Below, in pieces: positions 15,731 to 24,813 of a stretch of DNA of 48,516 nt. Source of the stretch: Bacteroidota bacterium. Lineage in GTDB: Bacteria; Bacteroidota; Bacteroidia; Cytophagales; Cyclobacteriaceae. Position numbers and translations under genes: made by a program. The notes beneath the pieces were generated by a model. The model did no database searches and was not told the origin of the DNA. It worked only from the letters and a program-made list of their open reading frames with translations. The stretch is taken from assembly GCA_023393375.1 (NCBI GenBank), contig JAEWLI010000113.1, positions 1 to 48,516 of the forward strand, in the 5' to 3' direction. Positions within the stretch are counted from its first letter, which is position 1. Every line of letters starts with the position of its first letter.

Positions 15731-17641
15731 TTACACGGTAATACGTTTTTGATCAAGTTCCTCATATTTAGAAGAATTGCTGACATACTCTGGTACAAGA
15801 TCCTTCATCAGGCTCACCATATAATAGTCATCATTGGTAGCTGTTGCTTTAATGAGCTCATCGATCATTTGTGAGACCAAAGCAAATTTTTCCTTACGTA
15901 CCTGTGCAATCATGATCTTTGGATGATGTGTAGGTACTATATTTTCCTGATTGTTGAGCAGTTCTTCAAAAAGTTTTTCACCCTCTCTTAATCCTGTATA
16001 AACGATTTCAATATCCTTGCCTATCTGCAAACCAGAAAGTTGGATCATTTTTTTGGCAAGTTCTACAATTTTTACAGATTTGCCCATATCAAAAACGAAT
16101 ATTTCACCGCCATTGCCCATAGCACCTGCTTCCAGTACCAGTTGACAAGCTTCTGGTATGGTCATAAAAAATCGTTGAATTTCCGGATGGGTTATTGTAA
16201 GAGGGCCTCCATCCTGGATTTGCTTTTTGAATAATGGAATTACAGATCCATTTGATCCCAACACATTGCCAAAACGGGTGGTAATGAATCGGGTATGATA
16301 GTTTAGGTTTTGAACCAGGTTGGCACTTAACGCTTGTACATAAATTTCAGCTATCCGTTTTGAAGCTCCCATGATACTGGTAGGGTTCACAGCTTTATCG
16401 GTAGACACCATCACAAACTTTTCTACGGCATACTTCACCGAAAGATCTGCCAGTATTTTAGTGCCTTTTATATTGCAAATGATGGCCTCTGAAGGATTTG
16501 ATTCCATTACCGGTACATGCTTGTAAGCTGCAGCATGGTACACCAATTGAGGGCGGTATTCATCAAATATCCTTTTCATCCGCCTTCTATTAGACACATC
16601 AGCGATTTTATGAACCACCTTAACAGAATGGAGCACTTTGTTTATTTCCATTCCTATTTCAAAAAGTGGTGTTTCAGCTTGATCTACCAAAATAACAGTA
16701 TCAGGCTCATAGGTCAAGGCCTGTCTCACTATTTCACTTCCAATCGATCCTGCTGCGCCAGTTATCATTATTGTTTTATGATAAAGTTGGCTACGAACAT
16801 GCTGATTATCCAGTTTTATCGATTCTCTTCCCAGCAGGTCCTCAATCCTGACCTCCTGTATTTGTTTCATACTCAGTTCGCCACGTACCCATTTCTCTAC
16901 GGGAGGTACAGTTCTAACCTTGATATGGTGCTTCAAACACTCATCCACAATTTCATTTTTGCGGTCGAGTGTAAGGTTTTGTATGGAAATAATGACTTCT
17001 TTGGCATTAAAATCTTTTAGTATGCTGGTCAGTTTTTTTCGTGCATCATAAATTCGTATGCCTTCAATACTTTTACCTATTTTACGGTGATCATCTTCAA
17101 GAAATGCCACCACCTTATAGTTAAATGACCGGTCATGTTCGAGAATATGCTTGGTAGCCTGGCCAAATTTACCGGCACCAAAAACCACTACATTATTTTT
17201 TTTCTGAATAATCTGGGTATAATAAGAGAAAATGTATTTTACGGCAAAACGATAATAGAACAAAAATATCAGTGTGTTGAAATAACTGATAATAATCACT
17301 GAGACAGGTATTAACAATTCCTGGGTATTCCATAAATACAGGTAATTGATGAGTATGGCCGATACCAAGGTGAGGGTGGTAGTATATACGATCCGGAGCC
17401 CATCCTGTATACTGGTGTACCGAATAATCCCGGTGTAAAGTCCTGTGACAAATAGGGATATGGCACCTAATCCGAAATAAGTAAGCATACCAGGAAAGGG
17501 GTTGCTATATTCTACGGCTGATAGGTCGAAATTAAACCTTAATAAATAGGCCAAAAACACCGAGAAGAAAAAGATGCCTAAATCGATCAGAATAATAATC
17601 CAGCGGGGGAGTATTTTCAGGCTTTGAATTAACTTAATCAT
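15731..17641 (-). CDS. WbpM/PglF/CapD-family UDP-sugar 4,6-dehydratase
   Basis: The 636-residue protein has four N-terminal membrane helices (about 1-125), a first Rossmann-like domain with VVVFGAGKFGQAT (from about 147) and a C-terminal SDR domain with TGAAGSIGSE (about 293). Catalytic-region motifs YHAAAYKHVPVME, STDKAVNP and the MxxxK element MGASK are present. Relatives convert UDP-GlcNAc to a 4-keto-6-deoxy sugar for surface glycans. Length is normal for the membrane-bound class. With the next gene it supplies an early sugar and the lipid-linked initiation step. The glycan made here is unknown. Confidence 0.87.
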   Translation of the reverse strand: MIKLIQSLKILPRWIIILIDLGIFFFSVFLAYLLRFNFDLSAVEYSNPFPGMLTYFGLGAISLFVTGLYTGIIRYTSIQDGLRIVYTTTLTLVSAILINYLYLWNTQELLIPVSVIIISYFNTLIFLFYYRFAVKYIFSYYTQIIQKKNNVVVFGAGKFGQATKHILEHDRSFNYKVVAFLEDDHRKIGKSIEGIRIYDARKKLTSILKDFNAKEVIISIQNLTLDRKNEIVDECLKHHIKVRTVPPVEKWVRGELSMKQIQEVRIEDLLGRESIKLDNQHVRSQLYHKTIMITGAAGSIGSEIVRQALTYEPDTVILVDQAETPLFEIGMEINKVLHSVKVVHKIADVSNRRRMKRIFDEYRPQLVYHAAAYKHVPVMESNPSEAIICNIKGTKILADLSVKYAVEKFVMVSTDKAVNPTSIMGASKRIAEIYVQALSANLVQNLNYHTRFITTRFGNVLGSNGSVIPLFKKQIQDGGPLTITHPEIQRFFMTIPEACQLVLEAGAMGNGGEIFVFDMGKSVKIVELAKKMIQLSGLQIGKDIEIVYTGLREGEKLFEELLNNQENIVPTHHPKIMIAQVRKEKFALVSQMIDELIKATATNDDYYMVSLMKDLVPEYVSNSSKYEELDQKRITV

Positions 17642-17959
17642 TCAAAAAAATTTTTGTGAAATTATACAATTTCGCTTACATGGTTTTAATTAATCATACT
17701 AAAACCTTACATTCAATATTTTCACTAAAAATATGTTTATTTTTAGTACCTCCTCCAGCATCGGCCTTGTAAGACATTCAGGCTTAATATGTGACTACAA
17801 TGTTAGTGAATAATTATTAATGAATGTTAAAAAAATGTTGCTATTATTTAAAAAATAATCATTCTGATTGATTTATAGCCAGTTAGTTATTGCCTAAACA
17901 GATGTTTTGATTTACGTTCTGCAATAATATAATAGAATTAAAAAGGATTTGTTTTAATG
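17642..17959. other. Gene-free stretch upstream of the wbpM-like gene
   Basis: These 318 nt are AT-rich and hold no open frame worth calling. An inverted repeat GAAATT-ATAC-AATTTC at 17658-17673 lies 17 nt upstream of the wbpM-like start. It could be an operator or part of the promoter (the minus strand reads TTGTATAATTTC there). No full TAnnTTTG with a spaced TTG is found. No clear terminator is seen after the PID-CTERM-like gene. Confidence 0.4.
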
Positions 17960-18223
17960 TCAGCCCTTCTTTTTCCTGTGATCCACAATTTTTTTAACGC
18001 CATACCCCGCCCCTGCCAGGAGTAACCATAAGAGACCGCCATCGAGAGGGATTTGAGTACCTTCTAAGCATGCTTCACATTCTGGGTCCGAAATGTTTTC
18101 ACAATTTTCGCCACATAGAGCAATGCATGGTGAATCAGAACATGACCCAGGTTGAGTAAAACCATCAATATGTAAGACCAGGATGAGAGTAAAAAATATA
18201 AATATGATTTTTTTTCTAAGCAT
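17960..18223 (-). CDS. Small Cys-rich exported peptide with PID-CTERM-like anchor
   Basis: The 87-residue product has a signal peptide (MLRKK, hydrophobic core, cut near FTQ), a short mature part with six cysteines (GSCSDSPCIALCGENC, PECEAC), and the tail PLDGGLLWLLLAGAGYG followed by KKIVDHRKKKG. That tail has the layout of Bacteroidota PID-CTERM sorting signals: a Pro-hydrophobic-Asp-Gly-Gly motif, one hydrophobic helix and a basic end. The start is two bases after the stop of the 1500-residue T9SS gene, so the two are surely cotranscribed. An exosortase-type processing step is likely by family knowledge; no such enzyme is in the window. Confidence 0.72.
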   Translation of the reverse strand: MLRKKIIFIFFTLILVLHIDGFTQPGSCSDSPCIALCGENCENISDPECEACLEGTQIPLDGGLLWLLLAGAGYGVKKIVDHRKKKG

Positions 18224-18225
18224 GT

Positions 18226-21200
18226 CTATTGAATAACCAGTTTCTGTATCCGAACTTCATTTTTATAAATAATCTTGTAAAGATAAACACCGGATTTCAA
18301 ATTTTTACCATTTATCCAATGTAATTGGTTTTCACCCTGAGGATATGCTCTCCTGAACTCCTCTATAATCACCCCATTTACATCATGGATTACGAAACTT
18401 ACTTCATCTGGTTCAGGGATGAAAAAAGCAATTGTTCCGGATTCCCGTACCGGGTTAGGATAGACGGGTGATACTTTGAATAACGACAGTTGATGATCTG
18501 AATTACCCAAAACATTCTTTTTTCTTGGGCTAAAGCCTACCATCGCAAAATCTGCATTCAGGGCATTTGATTCAGCCAATACCAGAATATTTATCTCTTC
18601 CCCAATAGCTAATATATCAAAATAAAGTGTAGGAATGGTTTTACTATAGTTGAATAAGAATAACTCTCCAGTTTCGTCATTTACGGTAAATTGAAGATCC
18701 GCTGAAGATATATCCCTGAATGTTATTTTTGCAGGATCCCATTTCAGTTTCAACTGGTATGCCAAAATATTTTGATTATCGAATACAAAATTTACCTCTA
18801 ACAAATCATTGTTCGGATCTTTCAATTGTTCGATATCCAATAGAAGCGAATCGTTCGAAAAAGTAAATGGATCATCATGTAACTGACCTTTTGGTATTGC
18901 CACAAAAGACAAATCATCAATATCTGTATCAGGCATGATTTCAAAAAATTTATTATTTCCATTTGTTGAAATCAATTGGTGGGAATTCTGAAGTTGTTGT
19001 ATACCCAGATAAGCATCAACCAGAACTTTTAAATCATGCTGGTCGATTTGATCAGAGTTGTCCAGGTCAAAGGCAACAAATTGATCAGTATTGGGATCAG
19101 GCAATTGCGTGTTCAATGATTTTACCAAAGTATACATATCCTCTACCTGTATCATATTGTTGCCATGAAATTCAGCGAACAACTGGTAAGATTGGTGAGG
19201 GGCCACATGAAATGTATATTTCCCGTTTTCATCTGAAGTGACTTTTGAAATCAATTCATCATTCTGATACAATGAAATAGTGGCTTGTGGTAATGCACTA
19301 CCATCCCTGTCTGAAATGATACCGGCAAGTGCCACCCTTGAACGGTTAAATATCAGGTCGAACCTGTTGATTTCTTTATTTTTATCCTCATTGCTGATGG
19401 TAAAGCTATATTGAAAATCATCACCCACCAATAATGTTTTGTCCAATAGGTTATCCTTCATCCAGATTTGAGTCTCATCTTTGAAGCTATTCAACCCACT
19501 TAAATTTATATTGTAAGTTCCAGCTTGTGAAACCGTGGTATAGATATTTATGGTAGTATCCTTTTTTATAAGAGCTGAAGTATTGATCGCATGATGATGG
19601 CCCTGTTCATTTTTGGTAAAAATGTTTAAGTCACCTTTAAGTTTGTATGCATCAAGTCCGATATCAAAATCAGTGGTACCCTCTTCATGCAGCCTAATAT
19701 AGGTATTATCTTTTCTGCCCGTAGGATCTACCAGTGAAAGTTTGATCACATTTTCAGGGGCTTTTTTTCTGAAAAATGTAGCCCCGCCTGTTTTTGCACT
19801 TTCTGTAATGTGAAGTGATGCGTCAGGGCCAGTAGCTCTTACAAAAAATCCCTGGCCGGAAGCAATTTTTTCAATTTCTGTATCACCTGTACCATCAAAT
19901 AGGAGCGTCTTGTAAACAAAATTTTCCCCATCCCAAATGTAAAGAGATTCATCGATTTGATTTGTCTCCCAACCTGCCTCATTCCAGTTGATGTCGGATG
20001 GATAAGGATTGGATAAAAAGTTAAAGCCGGTTAACTCAGCATTCTCTTCGGAGTCGGTATAGCTCAGATTGAATTCAAAAGATTCATTTTCTGAAGTGAT
20101 TGACTCATCCCCGCCATCACCAATTACAGGCAATCCTTTATTATCAAAGGTCATTGAACCAGTAGTAAAATTTGATGTGTACATTAAAATCTTATATCCA
20201 ACACCTGAAACCAATGGCTCATTTTCTGAAGCGACAGGTACCCAGGAGCGGGTTTCTTCATCATATGTTGATACATTTTTAAATGCGTTTGGATATTTTG
20301 TATCCACACCCTGCACCCAAAAATCATCCATCCAGGATTTAAGTGTCTGGCCTTTAATAGATGTTCCTAAATAATAATAGCCTATTTTATTTCTCGCGAT
20401 CGTTCTTTGAATATTTACTTCTCCGATCAAAGTAGATCCGATTTCCACTTTATCAATCCTGGCGGTCAAATCAGGGGTAGAAACAAGGGTCAGGTAATTG
20501 TTTGTATTAAAAATTCCACTTTGAAGTTTCAGTACATTCAAAACTTCAACAGGGCCGTCTAAAATTAATGAAGACCCTGTTTTGTTGACTTCAAGGTCAT
20601 AAAAATTTGTATTATTTGGAATGTGCTGTTCCTGAGCACCAATGAAAGATACCTTATGATTATTGTGGTTAAAAGTGCCGGTTCTTGACCAGTTGCCACC
20701 AATGTGCATTACCGACGAAGGAGTCAATGTGCCTGCAATATTGATATGATTAAACGTATATTCAGCTGATGCCGGCAATAAAGTTGTATTTTGATTAAAT
20801 ACGACAGTTCCCGTCCCAGGGATAAAAGTGCCGTTATTGGTAAAGTTGCCAGTTAAAGTGAGTGTACTGGAACCGGCATCTACTGTTGCGCCATTATTTA
20901 TGGTAATCAGAGAAAATGAAGGATTGTCATTTAATGTCTTCATTCCCGTATTTGAGAAAACAACATTATTAAAAGTTGTATTTCCGCTAATCGATTGTGC
21001 CGAGGTTCCATTAAAGAAAACATTACTTGTTCCAGCGTCAAACACACCTTCATTGTTCTCCCAATTTCCTGCTATATTAATAGTTCTTGCGCCTCCATTT
21101 AATGTTCCCCCACTGGAAAGAGTCAGGTTGCCTTCAATATTTAAATTAGATCCTAAATTTGCGATTGCTCCATTGCTCATGGTTAAATTATGGAAGGTTA

Positions 21201-22728
21201 CATTTGGCAATGTTCTCGTACCCCCTGAGAAAGTAAATGTGGAAGTTCCGATATTTAAATTGCCATCGGCTCTGGTAAATGTACCCCGAATAATGATGTT
21301 TGATGCACCCGTTTCTTTTGTTGCATTTCCGGATAAGGTAAGGTTTGCATATCCTGGAGCGGGGAGTTCAGTAATGTTTTGGGAGCCACTAGCGGCATTA
21401 TAGGTAATGGTAGAAGTTTCACTAACTATCAAGTTGTTAATATTTGAAAAATTCGAGGATAATCCTCCTGGTGAACTAACAGATAAATTACCCAAGATTT
21501 CTAAAAAGCCAATATTATCAATTTGATTATCAATTGATAACACCACATCGTTATCTAGTGACAAAGTCATATTCTCAGAAATGATAATATTACTGCCGCC
21601 AAAATCCACCTCATCAATATTTAAGTTTGATTTAATATGAATTTCAGCATTATCGGCAAAAAGATAATTTAAAATCTGATCATTGGTAGAGAAGTCAAGA
21701 TCAAGATAACTTCCATAAAAATAAAGGCTTGATTCACTCCCACCTTTTAATTTACCTGATGTAACCACTAATACATCTTCCACTAATAAAAACTGAGGTA
21801 TTTCTAATGAGCCAGAATTTAAATAAAGGCTATTACATGATAGATATCCTTCAGCAGTTTTTAATCCTGTTCCAGTTATTTCAATATTTGGATAGTAACA
21901 TTGACCAATCGTTTGATTATCACCTCCATATACGATGTAAGCATTTTCAGATAAACTATTGCTGATAGGTGGAGGATATGTAGTATTAATTTGTAATATA
22001 CCATTATTTACTTCCAATTCCGGTCCGGAATAAGTTCCTAATATAGTTAATTTAGCTTCTTCATCAATAACTACTCTATTATTAGATATGGGAATATTCC
22101 ATTCATTACTATAATTTTCTGTTCCATTGACTATAAATAATTCAATGCCGGAATTATTAAAGGTTGAAAGAACATCTCCCGTACCATCAGGAAGAGAATT
22201 CCAATTTGATGGTTCGCTTAAATTGGAATTCTCTTTATTAAAATACCGATAAATTACAACTTCAGAGATATTAATATTGTCTATTCTATATAGAGGTTGA
22301 TTTATACTCCATTCAAATTGAATTTGCGAATTATTCCCTACTTGAAATTCTAAACTTTGAGTCCTCCATTCATTATTACCTGTGGGGCCATGAGTTAAAT
22401 TTTGAGGAACCCAGTTTAATCCCCCATCAACGCTATATCTAAATGTCACAATGCTTTGCTTATTAGTGATCTGATAATCCCAATTTATTGTAACAATGGC
22501 ATTCGGTTGAACATTTATAGGATGAGTTGTAAGTTGATTAGACTGAGTTCTAGTGTAAATATAATTTGGAAGAAATAACCATTCATATGAATTGATAAAA
22601 TCGCTTTGCCATTGAGGATGACTATTGAAAGTCTGTTCATATGGTAAAGATAATGTCTGTGCCTTTACCTCCACAACTCCCCAAACCAACAACACCAGCA
22701 AACCAAAAAATTTAGTAGAACTTTTCAT
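18226..22728 (-). CDS. Giant T9SS-exported adhesin-like protein with dockerin-like and cohesin-like parts
   Basis: From the chosen ATG at 22728 the protein has 1500 residues. It has a signal peptide (MKSSTKFFGLL...VKAQ), an N-terminal jelly-roll-like region, a long array of short beta-helix-like repeats (about 240-790; recurring GNWxxxGTF and FNNxxF patterns), then a carboxypeptidase-regulatory-like beta domain (near 1170-1230). Next is a dockerin-like calcium loop DLDNSDQIDQHDL (near 1270), a cohesin-like domain (near 1310-1410) and a C-terminal T9SS type A sorting domain of about 86 residues (PVYPNPVRESG to the end). An ATG ten codons upstream is less likely, because the best -7 box overlaps it and would put the transcript start between the two ATGs. 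It is probably on or released from the cell surface; ligand unknown. Confidence 0.82.
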   Translation of the reverse strand: MKSSTKFFGLLVLLVWGVVEVKAQTLSLPYEQTFNSHPQWQSDFINSYEWLFLPNYIYTRTQSNQLTTHPINVQPNAIVTINWDYQITNKQSIVTFRYSVDGGLNWVPQNLTHGPTGNNEWRTQSLEFQVGNNSQIQFEWSINQPLYRIDNINISEVVIYRYFNKENSNLSEPSNWNSLPDGTGDVLSTFNNSGIELFIVNGTENYSNEWNIPISNNRVVIDEEAKLTILGTYSGPELEVNNGILQINTTYPPPISNSLSENAYIVYGGDNQTIGQCYYPNIEITGTGLKTAEGYLSCNSLYLNSGSLEIPQFLLVEDVLVVTSGKLKGGSESSLYFYGSYLDLDFSTNDQILNYLFADNAEIHIKSNLNIDEVDFGGSNIIISENMTLSLDNDVVLSIDNQIDNIGFLEILGNLSVSSPGGLSSNFSNINNLIVSETSTITYNAASGSQNITELPAPGYANLTLSGNATKETGASNIIIRGTFTRADGNLNIGTSTFTFSGGTRTLPNVTFHNLTMSNGAIANLGSNLNIEGNLTLSSGGTLNGGARTINIAGNWENNEGVFDAGTSNVFFNGTSAQSISGNTTFNNVVFSNTGMKTLNDNPSFSLITINNGATVDAGSSTLTLTGNFTNNGTFIPGTGTVVFNQNTTLLPASAEYTFNHINIAGTLTPSSVMHIGGNWSRTGTFNHNNHKVSFIGAQEQHIPNNTNFYDLEVNKTGSSLILDGPVEVLNVLKLQSGIFNTNNYLTLVSTPDLTARIDKVEIGSTLIGEVNIQRTIARNKIGYYYLGTSIKGQTLKSWMDDFWVQGVDTKYPNAFKNVSTYDEETRSWVPVASENEPLVSGVGYKILMYTSNFTTGSMTFDNKGLPVIGDGGDESITSENESFEFNLSYTDSEENAELTGFNFLSNPYPSDINWNEAGWETNQIDESLYIWDGENFVYKTLLFDGTGDTEIEKIASGQGFFVRATGPDASLHITESAKTGGATFFRKKAPENVIKLSLVDPTGRKDNTYIRLHEEGTTDFDIGLDAYKLKGDLNIFTKNEQGHHHAINTSALIKKDTTINIYTTVSQAGTYNINLSGLNSFKDETQIWMKDNLLDKTLLVGDDFQYSFTISNEDKNKEINRFDLIFNRSRVALAGIISDRDGSALPQATISLYQNDELISKVTSDENGKYTFHVAPHQSYQLFAEFHGNNMIQVEDMYTLVKSLNTQLPDPNTDQFVAFDLDNSDQIDQHDLKVLVDAYLGIQQLQNSHQLISTNGNNKFFEIMPDTDIDDLSFVAIPKGQLHDDPFTFSNDSLLLDIEQLKDPNNDLLEVNFVFDNQNILAYQLKLKWDPAKITFRDISSADLQFTVNDETGELFLFNYSKTIPTLYFDILAIGEEINILVLAESNALNADFAMVGFSPRKKNVLGNSDHQLSLFKVSPVYPNPVRESGTIAFFIPEPDEVSFVIHDVNGVIIEEFRRAYPQGENQLHWINGKNLKSGVYLYKIIYKNEVRIQKLVIQ

Positions 22729-22745
22729 ACCTAGTATTTTTTCTT

Positions 22746-22773
22746 CAAATTTAGACATTTGAGATAATTACAA
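22746..22773 (-). promoter_or_regulatory. Promoter of the T9SS adhesin-like gene
   Basis: On the minus strand TTG (22773-22771) is followed after 17 nt by TAAATTTG (22753-22746), a full TAnnTTTG match. Transcription should begin near 22740, about 12 nt before the ATG at 22728 and after the ATG at 22758. This decides the start codon. Confidence 0.5.
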
Positions 22774-23179
22774 TAAATAATTTAGATAATCCTATGTTTT
22801 TCATCGACCAATATATTTTCTTACGAGAAAATCTTATATTCTTTTGAGAAAAACGCTAAGCATCTCATCCCTTTGGCTGGTTGGAAATGTAAGTTTGTTG
22901 TCGAGTTTATACTTAAGGATGAAATATTTACAAAATAACATAAATAAAATGATAATTCATAATCATTATTAAGCATTATTCTTAATATAAATCCGGAAGT
23001 ATACCTTAAGGTTTTAAATAAATAATGGTATTTATGGTTGAGATTGCTTGTTATATTAGGTGTTATCACGTAACGATGGGGCTGAATGTACTGATTCAGC
23101 CGAAAAAAGAAAAATCTAAAAACAAAAAATTGACCAACGCATTTATAAAAGACTTTAACTGATAAACAGGTTATTATTT
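22774..23179. other. Divergent intergenic region with an isolated hairpin
   Basis: This is the space between the minus-strand adhesin gene and the plus-strand NusG-like gene. An 82-codon minus-strand frame here has no family features and is not called. The only clear structure is a perfect 8-bp hairpin, GGCTGAAT (23080-23087) with ATTCAGCC (23094-23101). It has no T-tract on either strand, so it is not an ordinary terminator. It lies upstream of the probable transcript start of the NusG-like gene, so it is not in that mRNA either. Confidence 0.4.
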
Positions 23180-23187
23180 TATCTTTG
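23180..23187 (+). promoter_or_regulatory. -7 box of the NusG-like gene
   Basis: TATCTTTG at 23180-23187 fits TAnnTTTG exactly; an imperfect CTG lies 18 nt upstream where TTG is expected. A TTG at 23185, which could be read as a start codon, lies inside this box and cannot be in the transcript. The true start is therefore the ATG at 23209, about 16 nt after the expected transcript start. Confidence 0.4.
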
Positions 23188-23208
23188 TGTTTTTGTAGAC
23201 AACCTATT

Positions 23209-23709
23209 ATGTTGAAATATCAGTGGTTTGCCGCATATACCAATCCTCGGTCGGAAAAACAGGCCGAGCGTTTTTTGCAGGAAGAAGGGATTATTACATA
23301 TTTGCCTATTATCAAACGGTTGAAACAATGGAGCGACCGGAAAAAAATGGTGGAAGAGCCACTAATCCGTTCCTATATTTTTGTTTATATCAGTGAAAAG
23401 GAATACTTCAAGGTTTTGAATACCCGTCATGTGATCAGGTTTATCACCTTTGAAGGCAAGGCTGTTCCAATTCCTGAAAAACAAATCGATGTCCTGAAAA
23501 AACTACTCTCTACCGATACGGAGATTGATGTAATCGATACCCCACTTGAAGCAGGTGCCCCGGTGATCGTATCCAGAGGGCCATTATTAGGCATGACCGG
23601 GGAACTGCTGGAATACAAACAAAAGAAACGGGTAATGGTGAAGTTGTCGCAAACCGGCAAGACCTTGGTGGTCAACCTGCCGCTGGCTTTTTTGGAAGCT
23701 GTAAAATAA
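23209..23709 (+). CDS. UpxY-type NusG paralogue (transcription antiterminator)
   Basis: The 166-residue protein has a NusG N-terminal domain (WFAAYTNPRSEKQAERFL, LPIIKR, LIRSYIFVY) and a C-terminal KOW-like domain (AGAPVIVSRGPLLGMTG). In Bacteroides, UpxY proteins let RNA polymerase read through the leader of the capsule operon they head. Here the gene stands alone and points away from the polysaccharide genes, ending at a strong terminator before the convergent meaB. It may act in trans on an operon elsewhere, or on the nearby divergent surface genes. Confidence 0.8.
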   Translation: MLKYQWFAAYTNPRSEKQAERFLQEEGIITYLPIIKRLKQWSDRKKMVEEPLIRSYIFVYISEKEYFKVLNTRHVIRFITFEGKAVPIPEKQIDVLKKLLSTDTEIDVIDTPLEAGAPVIVSRGPLLGMTGELLEYKQKKRVMVKLSQTGKTLVVNLPLAFLEAVK

Positions 23710-23734
23710 TAAGCAAAAAACTATTTAACAATCG

Positions 23735-23767
23735 AATCCTTGAAGGTTATCAAAACCTTCAAGGATT
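23735..23767. terminator. Bidirectional terminator between the NusG-like gene and meaB
   Basis: AATCCTTGAAGGTT (23735-23748) and AACCTTCAAGGATT (23754-23767) form a perfect 14-bp stem with a 5-nt loop and TTTTG on the plus strand. The right arm includes the stop codon of meaB (23761-23759), so the element is shared by two convergent genes and overlaps coding sequence. Confidence 0.75.
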
Positions 23768-24772
23768 TTGAACCTCCCCCTGCTCATATACTTCCAAAAG
23801 CATGCGCGCAGCTTTTATGGCAGGCATTTTTTTGTCAGCCACCTGTTGTTCAACTTCATTGATCCTGGATTTTATTTGCTCATCCTGATAAAACCGGCGT
23901 TCCAGCGTATCTTTGATCGTTTCATGCATCCAGTCGATATGTTGTTCGGTACGTTTTTTATCAAAATATCCTTTTTGCCACATCAATTGATGATGTTTTT
24001 CTATGGTTTCCCAAATGGCCTTTATACCCTTTTTTTCCATGGCCGAACAGGTTAGCACTTTGGGATACCAGCCCGTAGCTGAAGCCGGAAATAAATGAAG
24101 TGCATTCTGGTATTCCAAACGAGCCCTTTGGGCAGCATGTACATTGTCGCGGTCAGCTTTGGTAATGGCAATCGCATCGGCCATTTCCATGATACCTTTT
24201 TTTATTCCTTGTAGCTCGTCTCCTGCCCCAGCCAACATCAATAACAGGAAAAAATCAACCATTCCATACACGGCGGTTTCCGATTGTCCCACACCAACTG
24301 TTTCCACAAATACCACATCAAAACCTGCTGCTTCACATAATAAAATCGATTCACGGGTTTTATTGGCCACACCACCCAGGGCACTTCCCGAAGCAGACGG
24401 CCTGATATAAGCCAGTGGATCAGTAGCCAATTCGATCATTCGTGTTTTATCACCCAGGATACTCCCCTTCGACCGTTGACTGCTGGGATCTATTGTTAAA
24501 ACAGCCAGCTTTTTGTTCAGCAAGGTGATGTACTTGCCAAATGATTCGATGAAAGTACTTTTACCCACTCCGGGCACACCGGTAATTCCTACTCGAAGGG
24601 ATTTTCCGGAATAAGGCAAGATGCCGTCAAGAATTTCTTCTGCCAATCGGTTGTCTTCCAAAAGGGAGCTTTCCACCACAGTGATCGCTTTACTAAGCAT
24701 AACCCGATCTCCCTGTATGATTCCCTGTATATATTCACTGGCAGGTAACCTGCTTTTTTTTCTATAGTTCAT
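23759..24772 (-). CDS. meaB: Methylmalonyl-CoA mutase-associated GTPase MeaB
   Basis: The protein has 337 residues from the ATG at 24772. It is a G3E P-loop GTPase that guards cobalamin loading of methylmalonyl-CoA mutase. The P-loop GVPGVGKS lies at about 65-72, with IDPSSQRSKGSILGDKTRM, FVETVGVGQSE and the base-recognition ITKAD further on. The mutase subunits are not in the window. A TTG three codons upstream (24781) sits in a TATATTTG box (24786-24779), so ATG 24772 is preferred. If that box is the promoter, the mRNA is nearly leaderless, though no well-placed TTG is seen upstream. Confidence 0.9.
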   Translation of the reverse strand: MNYRKKSRLPASEYIQGIIQGDRVMLSKAITVVESSLLEDNRLAEEILDGILPYSGKSLRVGITGVPGVGKSTFIESFGKYITLLNKKLAVLTIDPSSQRSKGSILGDKTRMIELATDPLAYIRPSASGSALGGVANKTRESILLCEAAGFDVVFVETVGVGQSETAVYGMVDFFLLLMLAGAGDELQGIKKGIMEMADAIAITKADRDNVHAAQRARLEYQNALHLFPASATGWYPKVLTCSAMEKKGIKAIWETIEKHHQLMWQKGYFDKKRTEQHIDWMHETIKDTLERRFYQDEQIKSRINEVEQQVADKKMPAIKAARMLLEVYEQGEVQNP

Positions 24773-24813
24773 GGGTTGCAAATATAGTAATTCAACTAAT
24801 TTGGGTACTTGAA

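Noticed and set aside
16517..17020. 167-codon plus-strand frame inside the wbpM-like gene
   Set aside because: It lies wholly within a complete SDR-family gene on the other strand and shows no motif of its own.
20828..21403. 191-codon plus-strand frame inside the T9SS adhesin-like gene
   Set aside because: It is the complement of beta-helix repeat codons; the minus-strand protein has coherent domains and a sorting signal.
22821..23069. 82-codon minus-strand frame between the adhesin-like and NusG-like genes
   Set aside because: Composition is that of AT-rich spacer DNA, there is no signal peptide or motif, and it lies upstream of the adhesin promoter without a terminator of its own.
23080..23101. 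Terminator at the 8-bp hairpin upstream of the NusG-like gene
   Set aside because: The stem is followed by GAAAAAAG on the plus strand, and the T-run on the minus strand comes before the stem, so neither direction fits an intrinsic terminator.
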